A stretch of 64,000 nucleotides of DNA, from the NCBI RefSeq assembly GCF_014287585.1, contig NZ_JACOOJ010000029.1, forward strand, positions 3,403 through 67,402. Direction: 5' to 3'. Of the stretch, positions 35,670 through 44,698 are shown piece by piece. The translations under genes and the position numbers were made by a program. The stretch's first letter is position 1. Every line of letters begins with the position of its first letter. Origin of the DNA: Parabacteroides hominis (GTDB taxonomy: Bacteria > Bacteroidota > Bacteroidia > Bacteroidales > Tannerellaceae). The notes under the pieces are model-generated. The model did no database searches, had not been told where the DNA came from, and worked only from the letters and a program-made list of their open reading frames with translations.

Positions 35670-36544
35670 TTTTTGCTGGCATCAAATAGTTTTTTCTTTT
35701 CTTCTGCCGAAAGGCTTTCGTAACCGGAACGTTTTAATTTGTCCAATATTGCATCCAGATCAACTGTTTCCCGATGTTTACGGGCGTTATATTCATAATC
35801 GGTCTCCTGACGTTTATAGGTCACACGCATCTTGGGTTTCCGTTTCCCTAAATTCACCACCCGGTCGAGCAGGCGGTTCATCGGAGCCGTCAAATCTTTA
35901 CCATCCTTAATCCGGGCGGCAAACCAGATACCGAACAACGCTCCGCCGATATGGGCGATATGGCCGCCGGCATTCGTAGAGGTAATTGCCAGCAAGTCGA
36001 TCACAAATGTAAACAGGGCCAGATAAATCAGCTTGATCCTTCCGATCAGGAACAGGCCGATCTCCAAGTCTTTCCGGTAAAAGGAAACGGCAAACACGAT
36101 CGCCATAACCGAAGCCGACGCCCCCATCAAGTAACTATAAGCGGCAACTGTGCGGAAATAAGGGAATATGTTATATGCCACCAGGAACAAGACCGCCCCG
36201 GCAACACCTCCTAAGAGATACAAACCGCCTAACTGCCGCTCACTGAAGAAAGTGAGGAACAAACCACCGAACCAGTACAACCACAGCATATTAAACAGAA
36301 TATGCAGGAAGTCGAAATGCGTGAACATATAAGTGATGATCGTCCACGGCCGGTACAGGAGCAATTCGGGAGACGAAGGCATCTGCAGATACTGCAAGAA
36401 CGGGAAACCGCTCAGGTTGAACAGCATCAGGATCACACTTGTCAACCGTATAATAACGAACAGCCCGACATTGATATAAATCAGTTTCGCCAGGATGTTG
36501 CCGGAATTGAAAGTCCGTTTGAGATTAATAAAAATATCGCCCAT
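35666..36544 (-). CDS. Rhomboid-family intramembrane serine protease, C-terminally extended
   Basis: A 292-residue, six-helix rhomboid. Helix 2 region HILFNMLWLYWFG, the catalytic Ser in MGASASVMAI, and the His in HIAHIGGALFG are all in place. A cytosolic tail of about 80 basic residues follows, with a helical end (SLSAEEKKKLFDASKK) that I recognise from other Bacteroidetes rhomboids. It overlaps the previous rhomboid by 20 bases and the EEP gene by four. Rhomboids cut transmembrane helices; substrates are unknown. Confidence 0.92.
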   Translation of the reverse strand: MGDIFINLKRTFNSGNILAKLIYINVGLFVIIRLTSVILMLFNLSGFPFLQYLQMPSSPELLLYRPWTIITYMFTHFDFLHILFNMLWLYWFGGLFLTFFSERQLGGLYLLGGVAGAVLFLVAYNIFPYFRTVAAYSYLMGASASVMAIVFAVSFYRKDLEIGLFLIGRIKLIYLALFTFVIDLLAITSTNAGGHIAHIGGALFGIWFAARIKDGKDLTAPMNRLLDRVVNLGKRKPKMRVTYKRQETDYEYNARKHRETVDLDAILDKLKRSGYESLSAEEKKKLFDASKK

Positions 36545-37235
36545 TGCCTATATCTTTCTTTTTCCAATATCGAACCAGGAAATAACCGAAAAACATACCG
36601 CCGAGGTGTGCAAAATGCGCCACGGAATCGCCGCCATTATTAGCGACACCCATAAACAATTCGGCCAATCCGTAAAAGATCACGAAGTATTTTGCTTTGA
36701 TAGGAATCGGGATGAACATCAGATACAGCGGAACATTCGGGAACAACATGGCAAACGCCAGCAAAATACCGAATACGGAACCGGAAGCGCCAATCGTTAT
36801 CAGATAGTTCAACGAAGGATCTCCTGCGACCAGTTGTGCCAAAGTAATCCCGTTCGCACTTGCAAAGGAATGGACGGAATAAAGCCAAACCAATTCCTGC
36901 GTGATACCCGCACCGATACCCGTCACCATGTAAAAGATCAGGAAGCGTTTCGGCCCCCAGACATTCTCCAGTACACGCCCAAACATATACACACCGAACA
37001 TATTGAAAAATACGTGTGCGAACGAATGGGTATCATGCATGAACATATAGGTGACAAACTGGAAAGGATAGAAATCCTTCACACCCGGAAAGTGCAGTCC
37101 GAATAACTGGACTAAATCAATCCCGACTTTAGGTAAAACAAGGCTCGCTACCCAAAACAACAGGTTGATAATGATAAGGTTTTTCGTAACCATCGGGATG
37201 CTACTCAGAAATCCCGAACTATTTTGATTCATCAT
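36525..37235 (-). CDS. Rhomboid-family intramembrane serine protease
   Basis: A 236-residue rhomboid with six predicted helices. HVFFNMFGVYMFG is the helix-2 motif, the catalytic Ser is in TIGASGSVFG, and the His is in HFAHLGGMFFG. It is the first gene of an operon with a second rhomboid and an EEP protein. The minus-strand -7 box TACCTTTG is at 37255-37262, 20 bases from the ATG. Confidence 0.92.
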   Translation of the reverse strand: MMNQNSSGFLSSIPMVTKNLIIINLLFWVASLVLPKVGIDLVQLFGLHFPGVKDFYPFQFVTYMFMHDTHSFAHVFFNMFGVYMFGRVLENVWGPKRFLIFYMVTGIGAGITQELVWLYSVHSFASANGITLAQLVAGDPSLNYLITIGASGSVFGILLAFAMLFPNVPLYLMFIPIPIKAKYFVIFYGLAELFMGVANNGGDSVAHFAHLGGMFFGYFLVRYWKKKDIGNGRYFY

Positions 37236-37334
37236 ATATTTATCAATTTAAGGACAAAGGTATATATATTTTGGTAGTTTTCTGACAAAACAGCACTAAA
37301 ACATAGTAAATCAATAAAAAAAACTCTTTTTTTC

Positions 37335-37365
37335 TTTGCGATATATTAAAATAGAATTACATTTG
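37335..37365 (+). promoter_or_regulatory. Promoter of the HU gene
   Basis: TTTG at 37335-37338 and TACATTTG at 37358-37365, 19 bp apart, form a clear Bacteroidetes -33/-7 promoter. The ATG is 57 bases after the box, leaving an AT-rich leader of about 50 bases. Confidence 0.7.
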
Positions 37366-37422
37366 ACACCGACTTTTTAGGCTATCACAAAAATTGTTTA
37401 ATATATTAATTATCAAACCATC

Positions 37423-37695
37423 ATGAACAAAACAGAATTTATCAATGCTGTATCGGAAAAATCCGGTTTAAGCAAAGTTGATGCAAAGAAAGCTGTTGAA
37501 GCTTTTGTTGAAACAGTATCCGGCGAATTAAAAGAAGGCGGCAAAGTTGCCCTTTTAGGTTTTGGTTCTTTCTCAGTCGCTGAAAAAGCTGCTCGCAAAG
37601 GTGTTAACCCGAAGACTAAACAACCGATCGATATTCCGGCACGTAAATCAGTTAAATTCAAAGCTGGTGCCGAATTGACAGAAATTATTAAGTAA
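37423..37695 (+). CDS. HU family DNA-binding protein
   Basis: A 90-residue histone-like protein that bends and compacts DNA as a dimer. The sequence is textbook HU: MNKTEFINAVSEKSGLS at the start, GFGSFSV at about 46-52, and the DNA-binding arm RKGVNPKTKQPIDIPA at about 58-73. It is monocistronic with a strong promoter and the terminator at 37717-37750. Confidence 0.96.
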   Translation: MNKTEFINAVSEKSGLSKVDAKKAVEAFVETVSGELKEGGKVALLGFGSFSVAEKAARKGVNPKTKQPIDIPARKSVKFKAGAELTEIIK

Positions 37696-37716
37696 ATAGT
37701 CTTACATTCTCATAGT

Positions 37717-37750
37717 AAAAAGGCATCCCCGACTTGGGGGTGCTTTTTTT
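37717..37750 (+). terminator. Terminator of the HU gene
   Basis: The stem AAAAAGGCATCCCC with TGGGGGTGCTTTTT and loop GACT ends in a run of T. It lies 22 bases after the HU stop. Confidence 0.9.
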
Positions 37751-37834
37751 TATTGCATACCGGCCACTTTACCAAATCATAGTTATGTCTTTCCTAACTC
37801 ATACCTATCCTATGGTTTTTACAAAATAAACCTG

Positions 37835-37842
37835 TACCTTTG
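37835..37842 (+). promoter_or_regulatory. -7 box of argS
   Basis: TACCTTTG, 35 bases before the argS ATG. Confidence 0.6.
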
Positions 37843-37877
37843 CAGGCAAAATAAATCCGAACATATACTAAACGAAT

Positions 37878-39671
37878 ATGGTTATCGAACAACAGATTAC
37901 CGGTGCGATCATTGCCGGCATAAAAGAACTGTATGGCGCCGATGTGGCGGCCAGCCAGGTACAACTGCAAAAGACAAAAAAAGAGTTCAAAGGACATCTG
38001 ACTCTGGTAGTTTTTCCCTTCCTCCGTATGTCGAAGAAATCACCGGAACAGACAGCTCAGGAAATTGGCGAATACCTGCTCCGGCATGAACCGGCTGTAG
38101 CCGAGTTCAATGTAATCAAAGGCTTCCTCAACCTGACCATCGCCTGTGCCTGCTGGATCGATTTATTAAATGGCATTAACGCCCAGCCGGCATACGGGAT
38201 CGTTCCCGTAACGGAACAGTCTCCGCTGGTCATGATCGAATATTCTTCCCCCAACACCAACAAGCCGCTCCATCTCGGACACGTGCGCAACAACCTGTTA
38301 GGCTACAGCTTGTCCGAGATCATGAAGGCGAACGGCAATAAAGTGGTAAAGACGAACATCGTAAACGACCGCGGTATCCATATCTGCAAGTCCATGCTCG
38401 CCTGGCAGAAATGGGGCAACGGCGTGACTCCCGAAACGGCCGGCAAGAAAGGCGACCACCTGATCGGTGACTTCTATGTTCTTTTCAGCAACAAACTGAA
38501 AGAAGAGACTGCCGCCCTCGAAGCCGGTGGCTTGACGAAAGAAGAAGCCGAAGCCGCTTCTCCCCTGATGGCCGAAGCACGCGAGATGCTCCGCAAATGG
38601 GAAGCCGGTGACAAGGAGGTACGCGCTCTCTGGGAAATGATGAACAACTGGGTATATGCCGGATTCGACGAGACATACAAAAAGATGGGCGTAGACTTCG
38701 ACAAGATCTATTACGAATCGCAGACCTACCTGGAAGGCAAAGGCAAAGTGCTGGAAGGACTCGACAAAGGCATCTTCTACCGCCGTGAAGACGGTTCCGT
38801 ATGGGCGGACCTGACTAAAGACGGCCTGGATGAAAAACTGTTGCTCCGCGCCGACGGCACTTCCGTCTACATGACACAGGATATCGGAACTGCCAAGTTG
38901 CGTTTCGACGACTATCCGATCAACAAAATGATCTATGTGGTAGGAAACGAACAGAACTATCATTTCCAGGTATTGTCCATCCTGTTGGATAAATTGGGCT
39001 TCGAGTTCGGCAAAGGCCTTGTACATTTCTCTTACGGTATGGTCGAACTGCCGGAAGGAAAGATGAAGAGCCGCGAAGGAACGGTTGTCGATGCCGACGA
39101 CCTGATGGAAGAGATGGTGGGCACAGCCCGCGAAATCTCGCAGGAATTAGGCAAAGTGGACGAAATGACGCCGGAAGAAGCCGAAAATATCGCCCGCATG
39201 GTCGGCCTCGGTTCCCTGAAATACTTCATCCTGAAAGTGGACCCACGCAAGAACATGACTTTCAATCCGAAGGAATCGATCGACTTCAACGGCAATACCG
39301 GTCCGTTCATCCAGTACACATACGCCCGTATCCGTTCCGTTCTGCGTAAAGCAGCCGAGCAGGGCATCGTTTTACCGGAACAACTGCCGGCAACGACTAC
39401 GATCTCCGAAAAGGAAGAAAACCTGATCCAGATGATAGCCGACTATGCTTCTATCGTCCGCGAAGCAGGAAAGGAATACAGTCCCGCCCTCATCGCCAAC
39501 TACACGTACGACCTGGTAAAAGAATACAACCAGTTCTATCACGATTTCTCTATCCTTCGCGAAGAGAATGACGAAGTGAAGAAGTTCCGCCTTGTCCTCT
39601 CCGCCAACGTAGCCAAGATCGTCAAATCGGCCATGTCATTGTTGGGGATCGAGGTTCCGGAAAGGATGTAA
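37878..39671 (+). CDS. argS: Arginyl-tRNA synthetase
   Basis: Charges tRNA-Arg. The 597-residue class I synthetase has an N-terminal Add1 domain (about 1-110), the HIGH signature as HLGH in NKPLHLGHVRNN (about 134-145), and KMSK as KMKSREG near residue 395, a normal ArgRS variant. A DALR anticodon-binding domain forms the C-terminus, from about TGPFIQYTYARI to MSLLGIEVPERM. It is followed 10 bases later by the VIT1-type gene, so the two may be cotranscribed. Confidence 0.97.
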   Translation: MVIEQQITGAIIAGIKELYGADVAASQVQLQKTKKEFKGHLTLVVFPFLRMSKKSPEQTAQEIGEYLLRHEPAVAEFNVIKGFLNLTIACACWIDLLNGINAQPAYGIVPVTEQSPLVMIEYSSPNTNKPLHLGHVRNNLLGYSLSEIMKANGNKVVKTNIVNDRGIHICKSMLAWQKWGNGVTPETAGKKGDHLIGDFYVLFSNKLKEETAALEAGGLTKEEAEAASPLMAEAREMLRKWEAGDKEVRALWEMMNNWVYAGFDETYKKMGVDFDKIYYESQTYLEGKGKVLEGLDKGIFYRREDGSVWADLTKDGLDEKLLLRADGTSVYMTQDIGTAKLRFDDYPINKMIYVVGNEQNYHFQVLSILLDKLGFEFGKGLVHFSYGMVELPEGKMKSREGTVVDADDLMEEMVGTAREISQELGKVDEMTPEEAENIARMVGLGSLKYFILKVDPRKNMTFNPKESIDFNGNTGPFIQYTYARIRSVLRKAAEQGIVLPEQLPATTTISEKEENLIQMIADYASIVREAGKEYSPALIANYTYDLVKEYNQFYHDFSILREENDEVKKFRLVLSANVAKIVKSAMSLLGIEVPERM

Positions 39672-39681
39672 GAAACGGATC

Positions 39682-40554
39682 ATGAATATAGATCAACAGA
39701 CATACGATGCTCTCCTGCGATTTCAGCGTAATGAAATCACGGAGAGCATTGTTTATACAAAGCTGGCGGCAATCGAGAAAGATCCGGATAACAAGAATGT
39801 GCTGCTCCGTATTTCTGCCGATGAAAAAGGACATTACGGTATCCTGAAGAAATATACCGGACGGGATGTAGCACCTTACAAATGGAGAGTACTTAAATAT
39901 TATCTTCTGGCCCGTATATTAGGCATTACTTTCGCCATCAAGCTAATGGAAGGCAGTGAAGAAGGTGCAAAAAACGGCTATGCTGCTTATAAAGACTATC
40001 CGGACTTGCTTCAGATTGCCAAAGACGAAGACGAGCATGAAGATAAACTCATTGCCCTGATCAACGAGGAAAGGCTCGAATATATGGGTTCCGTCGTGTT
40101 AGGTTTGAATGACGCTTTGGTTGAGTTCACGGGAGCCTTAGCCGGCTTCACACTTGCATTGAGCGACTCGAAATTAATAGCTTTAACGGGGAGCATCACA
40201 GGTATTGCCGCCGCGCTCTCGATGGCTTCGTCTGAATATCTCTCCACAAAATCGGAAGGCGGAGAAGGGAAACATCCGGTAAAAGCATCTGTCTACACGG
40301 GTATAGCTTATATTTTTACTGTCGTTGCATTGGTAGCACCCTTTATCTTTATCAGCAATGTATTGGCAGCATTAGGTCTCATGTTGCTTTCCGCCTTATT
40401 GATCATTGCCTTATTCAATTACTACTATTCAGTAGCCAGAAGCGAAAGTTTCCGCAAACGATTCACGGAAATGGCCGTTTTGAGTTTCAGCGTTGCCGCT
40501 CTAAGTTTCCTGATCGGTTATGCGCTGAAAGAGTTTACAGGGATAGATGTATAG
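39682..40554 (+). CDS. Ferritin-like (rubrerythrin) domain fused to VIT1/CCC1 transporter
   Basis: A 290-residue fusion. Residues about 1-130 form a ferritin-like four-helix domain with Glu/His metal ligands (NEITESIVYTKLAAIE, DEKGHYG, DEDEHEDKL). Residues about 130-290 form a VIT1/CCC1 membrane domain with five helices, including the conserved GLNDALVEFTGALAG and SMASSEYLS. The plan matches membrane-bound ferritin (MbfA-like) iron or manganese exporters. It sits 10 bases after argS, with no other metal gene nearby. Confidence 0.88.
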   Translation: MNIDQQTYDALLRFQRNEITESIVYTKLAAIEKDPDNKNVLLRISADEKGHYGILKKYTGRDVAPYKWRVLKYYLLARILGITFAIKLMEGSEEGAKNGYAAYKDYPDLLQIAKDEDEHEDKLIALINEERLEYMGSVVLGLNDALVEFTGALAGFTLALSDSKLIALTGSITGIAAALSMASSEYLSTKSEGGEGKHPVKASVYTGIAYIFTVVALVAPFIFISNVLAALGLMLLSALLIIALFNYYYSVARSESFRKRFTEMAVLSFSVAALSFLIGYALKEFTGIDV

Positions 40555-40614
40555 ACCATGATCCAGTGTAGCCAGAAGCATAGGATAATGACCAATATGC
40601 CAATAATAAGAAGA

Positions 40615-40917
40615 TTTGAACCACAAATAATGATTTATCAGTGAGCTAACAGACAAAGCTGCGCCTTATGCCGCAGGCTCTCTTTTGCCGTCTGCTTCAG
40701 CAGACGGCAAAAGAGAGCCTGGAGGCTAAGCCTCTTCCCTTGTGGGCTTTAGCCCCTTTATGGATTATATTTAAAGGGGTTAAAAACCACATAGGAACCA
40801 GCAAAGCCGGAACAATCATCTATCCGTCTGCTGAAGCAGACGGCAAAAGAGAGCCTACGGCACGCCATCCATATTATACACCGGTAAATCATCATTTCTG
40901 GTTCAAATCTGCCAAGA
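40615..40917 (+). repeat. Composite repeat cassette X-U-X', copy 2
   Basis: About 300 bases. It opens with TTTGAACCACAAATAATG and closes with a nearly inverse segment (TCATCATTTCTGGTTCAAAT), so it has terminal inverted repeats. Inside is unit U, bounded by the CCGTCTGCTTCAGCAGACGG palindrome at 40687-40710 and 40831-40852. The same cassette recurs at 41494-41790, and U recurs inverted at 12437-12640. No gene; short frames through it are artefacts. Confidence 0.85.
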
Positions 40918-40920
40918 TAT

Positions 40921-41490
40921 GAGTCTGATAGACGCAAATATAATTTTGACGCGGATTTCGCGAATAACGCGGATAAGAAATATGTATCAGGTGTTTAATC
41001 CGCGTTATCCGCGAAATCCGCGTCAAAAAATCCTGTTTATTTATTTTAATCTGCGTCTATCAGACTCAAACCTCGTATGTGAAGTTGTTCCTATAGATGC
41101 CTGTCGCTTCCTGAAAAGACAGGCATCGGTTGCCGGATAGATGCCTACCTTTTTACTGCTACCCTATAGGCTTTTCCCGGATAGGCTAAAGGCTGTATTT
41201 TTTAGCCTATAACCTGTATTTTATGGGACAGGAACCAATCAGATCCCTTATATGACAAAACTAAAAAACAGGGTTCACGGCGGTAAAAGACTAATGGACA
41301 GCAATTTGTTGTGAAGGCTGTGAAACCTGTGAAACCTGTTTACGATCAGACAATCCTATCGATCGATCCCGTCTTTTTTTATCTTGCATTCACAGGGTTC
41401 ACAGCAACGTGCTGATCTACAGAGTCTCCCGAACAGTGTGAACCCTAATTAAATAAAATAACCAGAGGGTATTTAGAGGATAATCTAAGA
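40921..41490 (+). repeat. Long non-coding repeat R, copy 2, with nested hairpin
   Basis: About 570 bases matching 12701-13226, with a 44-base extra segment containing a duplicated TAGATGCCT word. The nested palindrome is better preserved here: outer arms 40921-40936 and 41052-41067, inner arms 40948-40974 and 40998-41024, with a single mismatch in the inner pair. R is flanked on both sides by X-U-X' cassettes in direct orientation. Confidence 0.88.
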
Positions 41491-41493
41491 ATA

Positions 41494-41790
41494 TTTGAAC
41501 CACAAATAATGATTTATCAGTGAGCTAACAGACAAAGCTGCGCCTTATGCCGCAGACTCTCTTTTGCCGTCTGCTTTAGCAGACGGTTTAAAAGGCCTGG
41601 AGGCTAAGCCTCTTCCCTTGTGGGCTTTAGCCCCTTTATGGATTATATTTAAAGGGGTTAAAACCCACATAGGAACCGGCAAAGCCGGAACAATCATCTG
41701 TCCGTCTGCTGAAGCAGACGGCAAAAGAGAGCCTACGGCACGCCTCCATATTATACACCGGTAAATCATTATTTATGTTTCAAATCTGCC
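41494..41790 (+). repeat. Composite repeat cassette X-U-X', copy 3
   Basis: About 300 bases, nearly the same as 40615-40917 and in the same orientation. Differences are a TTTAAAAGG variant next to the first inner palindrome and scattered substitutions. Confidence 0.85.
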
Positions 41791-42179
41791 AAAAGGCGAC
41801 TACTATGATAGATTTGAAAAACAACTATCATACTATCATGTTTCTTGTGTGAAGATTGAATATCATAAATCAGCTGTTTAACCATCATTTTAGCCGTTTT
41901 ACCCGAAATAGAAGCACTCAGAAAGTGTTAAAAACAGACTGTTTTCCGGAAAGCATAAGGCTTTTTTGCCGGAACACGTTACTTTTTTAACAAAAAGACG
42001 TTAGATCTTCTCCCTGAAATACCCGTATCAGAGCCTTTTACACCTCCATCTGACGGATATCGACACCCGGGTCTGCAGGTGGCCGACATCCGGGTCTCAA
42101 TAAAAATATGTAGTTATTCTTATGAAAATAAGCTATATAGAACGCGTAAAAAAGATACTGTCTTTATGTAAGTCTTTTG
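41791..42179. other. Intergenic stretch before topA 3' end, no gene seen
   Basis: About 390 bases without a credible gene. It includes a direct repeat of CGACA(C/T)CCGGGTCT at about 42059-42074 and 42083-42097, and TATCAT words near 41820-41840. No promoter or tRNA was recognised. Confidence 0.4.
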
Positions 42180-44528
42180 TCAGGCTTTCTTTTTACGCGT
42201 CGTCTTCTTTGCGCTTGCCGGTTTTTCACCTGCTTCGGCTATGATCTTTTTGCAATCTTCCAGCGTCAAGGTTGCCGGATCGGTTACCGTCTTCGGAATA
42301 CGATAGTTTGCTTTCTGATAAGAAATATAGGGGCCGAAGCGGCCTTTCAGTATTTCCATCTCCGGATCCTCTTCGAACTTCTTGATAAAACGTTGTTCGT
42401 CTTTCTCCCTTTTCCCTTCGATCAAAGCGATTGCTTCCTCAGCCGTGATCGTCAGCGGATTCAAGTCTTTCGGGATAGAGACGAATTTACCGTCATGACG
42501 GATAAACGGCCCGAAACGACCGACAGCGGCCACCATCACCTTACCCTCATATTCACCGACCGTACGGGGAAGGTCGAAAAGTTTCAAAGCCTCTTCCAAT
42601 GTGATCGTATCGATAGACTGGCCTTTCATCAGAGAGGCGAACTGAGGTTTCGGCGCCTCTTTGTCGTCGGCATGTGAAACCCCGATCTGAACGACAGGGC
42701 CGTAACGGCCGATCTTCACAAACACCGGATTGCCACTCTTCGGGTCGACACCGAGTTGACGCTCTCCTACTTTGTGTTCGGTCTTAACGGCAGCCGTAGC
42801 CTCTACGATCGGATGGAAAATCTTATAAAATTTATCGATAGCCTTCGTCCAGACCAATTCACCATCCGCCACCGAGTCGAATTCCTTTTCAACGCTGGCC
42901 GTAAAGTTATAATCCAACACATCGGGAAAATACTCCATCAGGAAATCGTTTACCACCGTACCGATATCGGTCGGCATCAGTTTATTGCGGTCGGCCCCGA
43001 CGATCTCAGTCTTCTCCGTCTCCTTGATTTTTCCTTTGGACAGCGAAACGACCGTGTAAGTACGTTCCGTGCCTTCCTTATCCCCTTTCACCACATATTC
43101 GCGATTCTGGATCGTCTGGATAGTCGGTGCATAGGTAGACGGACGTCCGATACCTAATTCTTCCAGGCGGCGAACCAGGCTGGCTTCCGTATAGCGCGGA
43201 GGACGCTGCGTGAAACGTTCTGTCGCCACGATATCTTTCAAAGACAAAACCTCATGAAGTTTTACCGGAGGAAGCAGGCCGTTTTCCTGTTCTTTCTCCA
43301 CATCGTCGTCATTGCTTTCCATGTAAACCTGAAGGAAACCTTCGAAACTGATCACTTCGCCGACAGCAACAAAACGTTCTGTCTGCCCGCTGACACCGAC
43401 CGAGATAGTCGTGCGTTCCAATTCGGCATCCGCCATCTGGCAAGCGATCGTACGTTTACGGATCAGTTCATACAACTTCTTTTCCTGCGGAGAGCTTCCC
43501 GCCTCCACATTACTGATATAAGTCGGGCGAATCGCTTCGTGCGCTTCCTGTGCCCCCTTGCTCTTGGTATGATATTGGCGGAACTTATAATATTTCTCAC
43601 CGTATGTCTCGAAAATAGCCTCTTTTGCCGTGCCTAATGCCAGGTCGCTCAAGTTCACGGAGTCGGTACGCATATAAGTGACCAACCCGGATTCATATAA
43701 ACGCTGTGCGATCATCATCGTCTGCGAAACGGAGTACCCTAACTTACGGGCAGCTTCCTGCTGCAAAGTGGAAGTCGTAAAAGGAGGGGCAGGCGATTTC
43801 TTCACCGGTTTCGTCGTGATATCGTTAATCGTAAACGAAGCATTCTTGCAGGATTCCAGGAAGGTTTCCACCTCTTTCTTATCCTTCAGGCGGCGATTCA
43901 GCTCGGCTTTCAACACCGTCGTACCGTCAGGCAGGATAAAATTGGCGATCACACGGAAAGCCGCTTCACTTACAAACTCATTGATCTCCCGCTCCCGTTC
44001 CACAATCAGACGGACAGCGACCGACTGCACACGCCCTGCCGATAAAGCAGGTTTTACCTTACGCCACAAGATCGGCGAAAGTTCGAACCCCACGATACGG
44101 TCCAGCACACGGCGCGCCTGCTGGGCGTTCACCAGGTTGATATTGATATCGCGTGGCGTTTCAATAGCATGCAGAATGGCATTCTTGGTAATTTCATGAA
44201 AGACGATACGTTTGGTATTTTCGGGTTTCAGGCCCAGCACTTCATACAGATGCCAGGATATTGCTTCTCCCTCACGGTCCTCATCGGAAGCGAGCCATAC
44301 CTGTTCGGCAGACTTGGCTGCGGACTTCAGTTCGCTGACCAGCTTCTTCTTATCGGCGGGTACCACGTACTGGGGAGCGTAGTCGTGTTCAACATCGACA
44401 CCAAACTCTTTCGTCTTCAGATCGCGGATATGACCATAGCTCGACATAACCTTATACTCTTTTCCGAGGAACTTTTCAATGGTTTTTGCCTTAGCGGGTG
44501 ACTCCACTATTACCAGATTCTTTTGCAT
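42180..44528 (-). CDS. topA: DNA topoisomerase I
   Basis: A 782-residue type IA topoisomerase that relaxes negative supercoils. The toprim domain opens with VIVESPAKAKTIEKFLG (7-23) and has ASDEDREGEAISWH at 80-93. The catalytic Tyr285 lies in VTYMRTDS. Instead of the C4 zinc fingers of the E. coli enzyme, the C-terminus (about 590-770) has repeated topoisomerase C-terminal modules (GRYGPVV, GRFGPFIRHD, GRFGPYISYQ) and a Lys-rich tail KKTTRKKKA. A minus-strand -7 box TAAGTTTG is at 44562-44569. Confidence 0.96.
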   Translation of the reverse strand: MQKNLVIVESPAKAKTIEKFLGKEYKVMSSYGHIRDLKTKEFGVDVEHDYAPQYVVPADKKKLVSELKSAAKSAEQVWLASDEDREGEAISWHLYEVLGLKPENTKRIVFHEITKNAILHAIETPRDININLVNAQQARRVLDRIVGFELSPILWRKVKPALSAGRVQSVAVRLIVEREREINEFVSEAAFRVIANFILPDGTTVLKAELNRRLKDKKEVETFLESCKNASFTINDITTKPVKKSPAPPFTTSTLQQEAARKLGYSVSQTMMIAQRLYESGLVTYMRTDSVNLSDLALGTAKEAIFETYGEKYYKFRQYHTKSKGAQEAHEAIRPTYISNVEAGSSPQEKKLYELIRKRTIACQMADAELERTTISVGVSGQTERFVAVGEVISFEGFLQVYMESNDDDVEKEQENGLLPPVKLHEVLSLKDIVATERFTQRPPRYTEASLVRRLEELGIGRPSTYAPTIQTIQNREYVVKGDKEGTERTYTVVSLSKGKIKETEKTEIVGADRNKLMPTDIGTVVNDFLMEYFPDVLDYNFTASVEKEFDSVADGELVWTKAIDKFYKIFHPIVEATAAVKTEHKVGERQLGVDPKSGNPVFVKIGRYGPVVQIGVSHADDKEAPKPQFASLMKGQSIDTITLEEALKLFDLPRTVGEYEGKVMVAAVGRFGPFIRHDGKFVSIPKDLNPLTITAEEAIALIEGKREKDEQRFIKKFEEDPEMEILKGRFGPYISYQKANYRIPKTVTDPATLTLEDCKKIIAEAGEKPASAKKTTRKKKA

Positions 44529-44698
44529 AATAACGTCTTATCTTTTTGAAATCGGGTGCAAACTTACACAAATAATCAACGTAACCGTATATTAGCCACA
44601 AAAAAACAGTTTTTTTAATCTGTATTATAACGGGATGTACGCCAAAGTCCAATGCGTGCGCCGAATTCTTTCATAGTCGGAAAAAATTCTATTTAATT

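Noticed and set aside
40668..40922. Short frames across the repeat cassettes (also 41564-41764, 12393-12617)
   Set aside because: The frames recur because the DNA repeats. The peptides are repeat translations, not conserved proteins.
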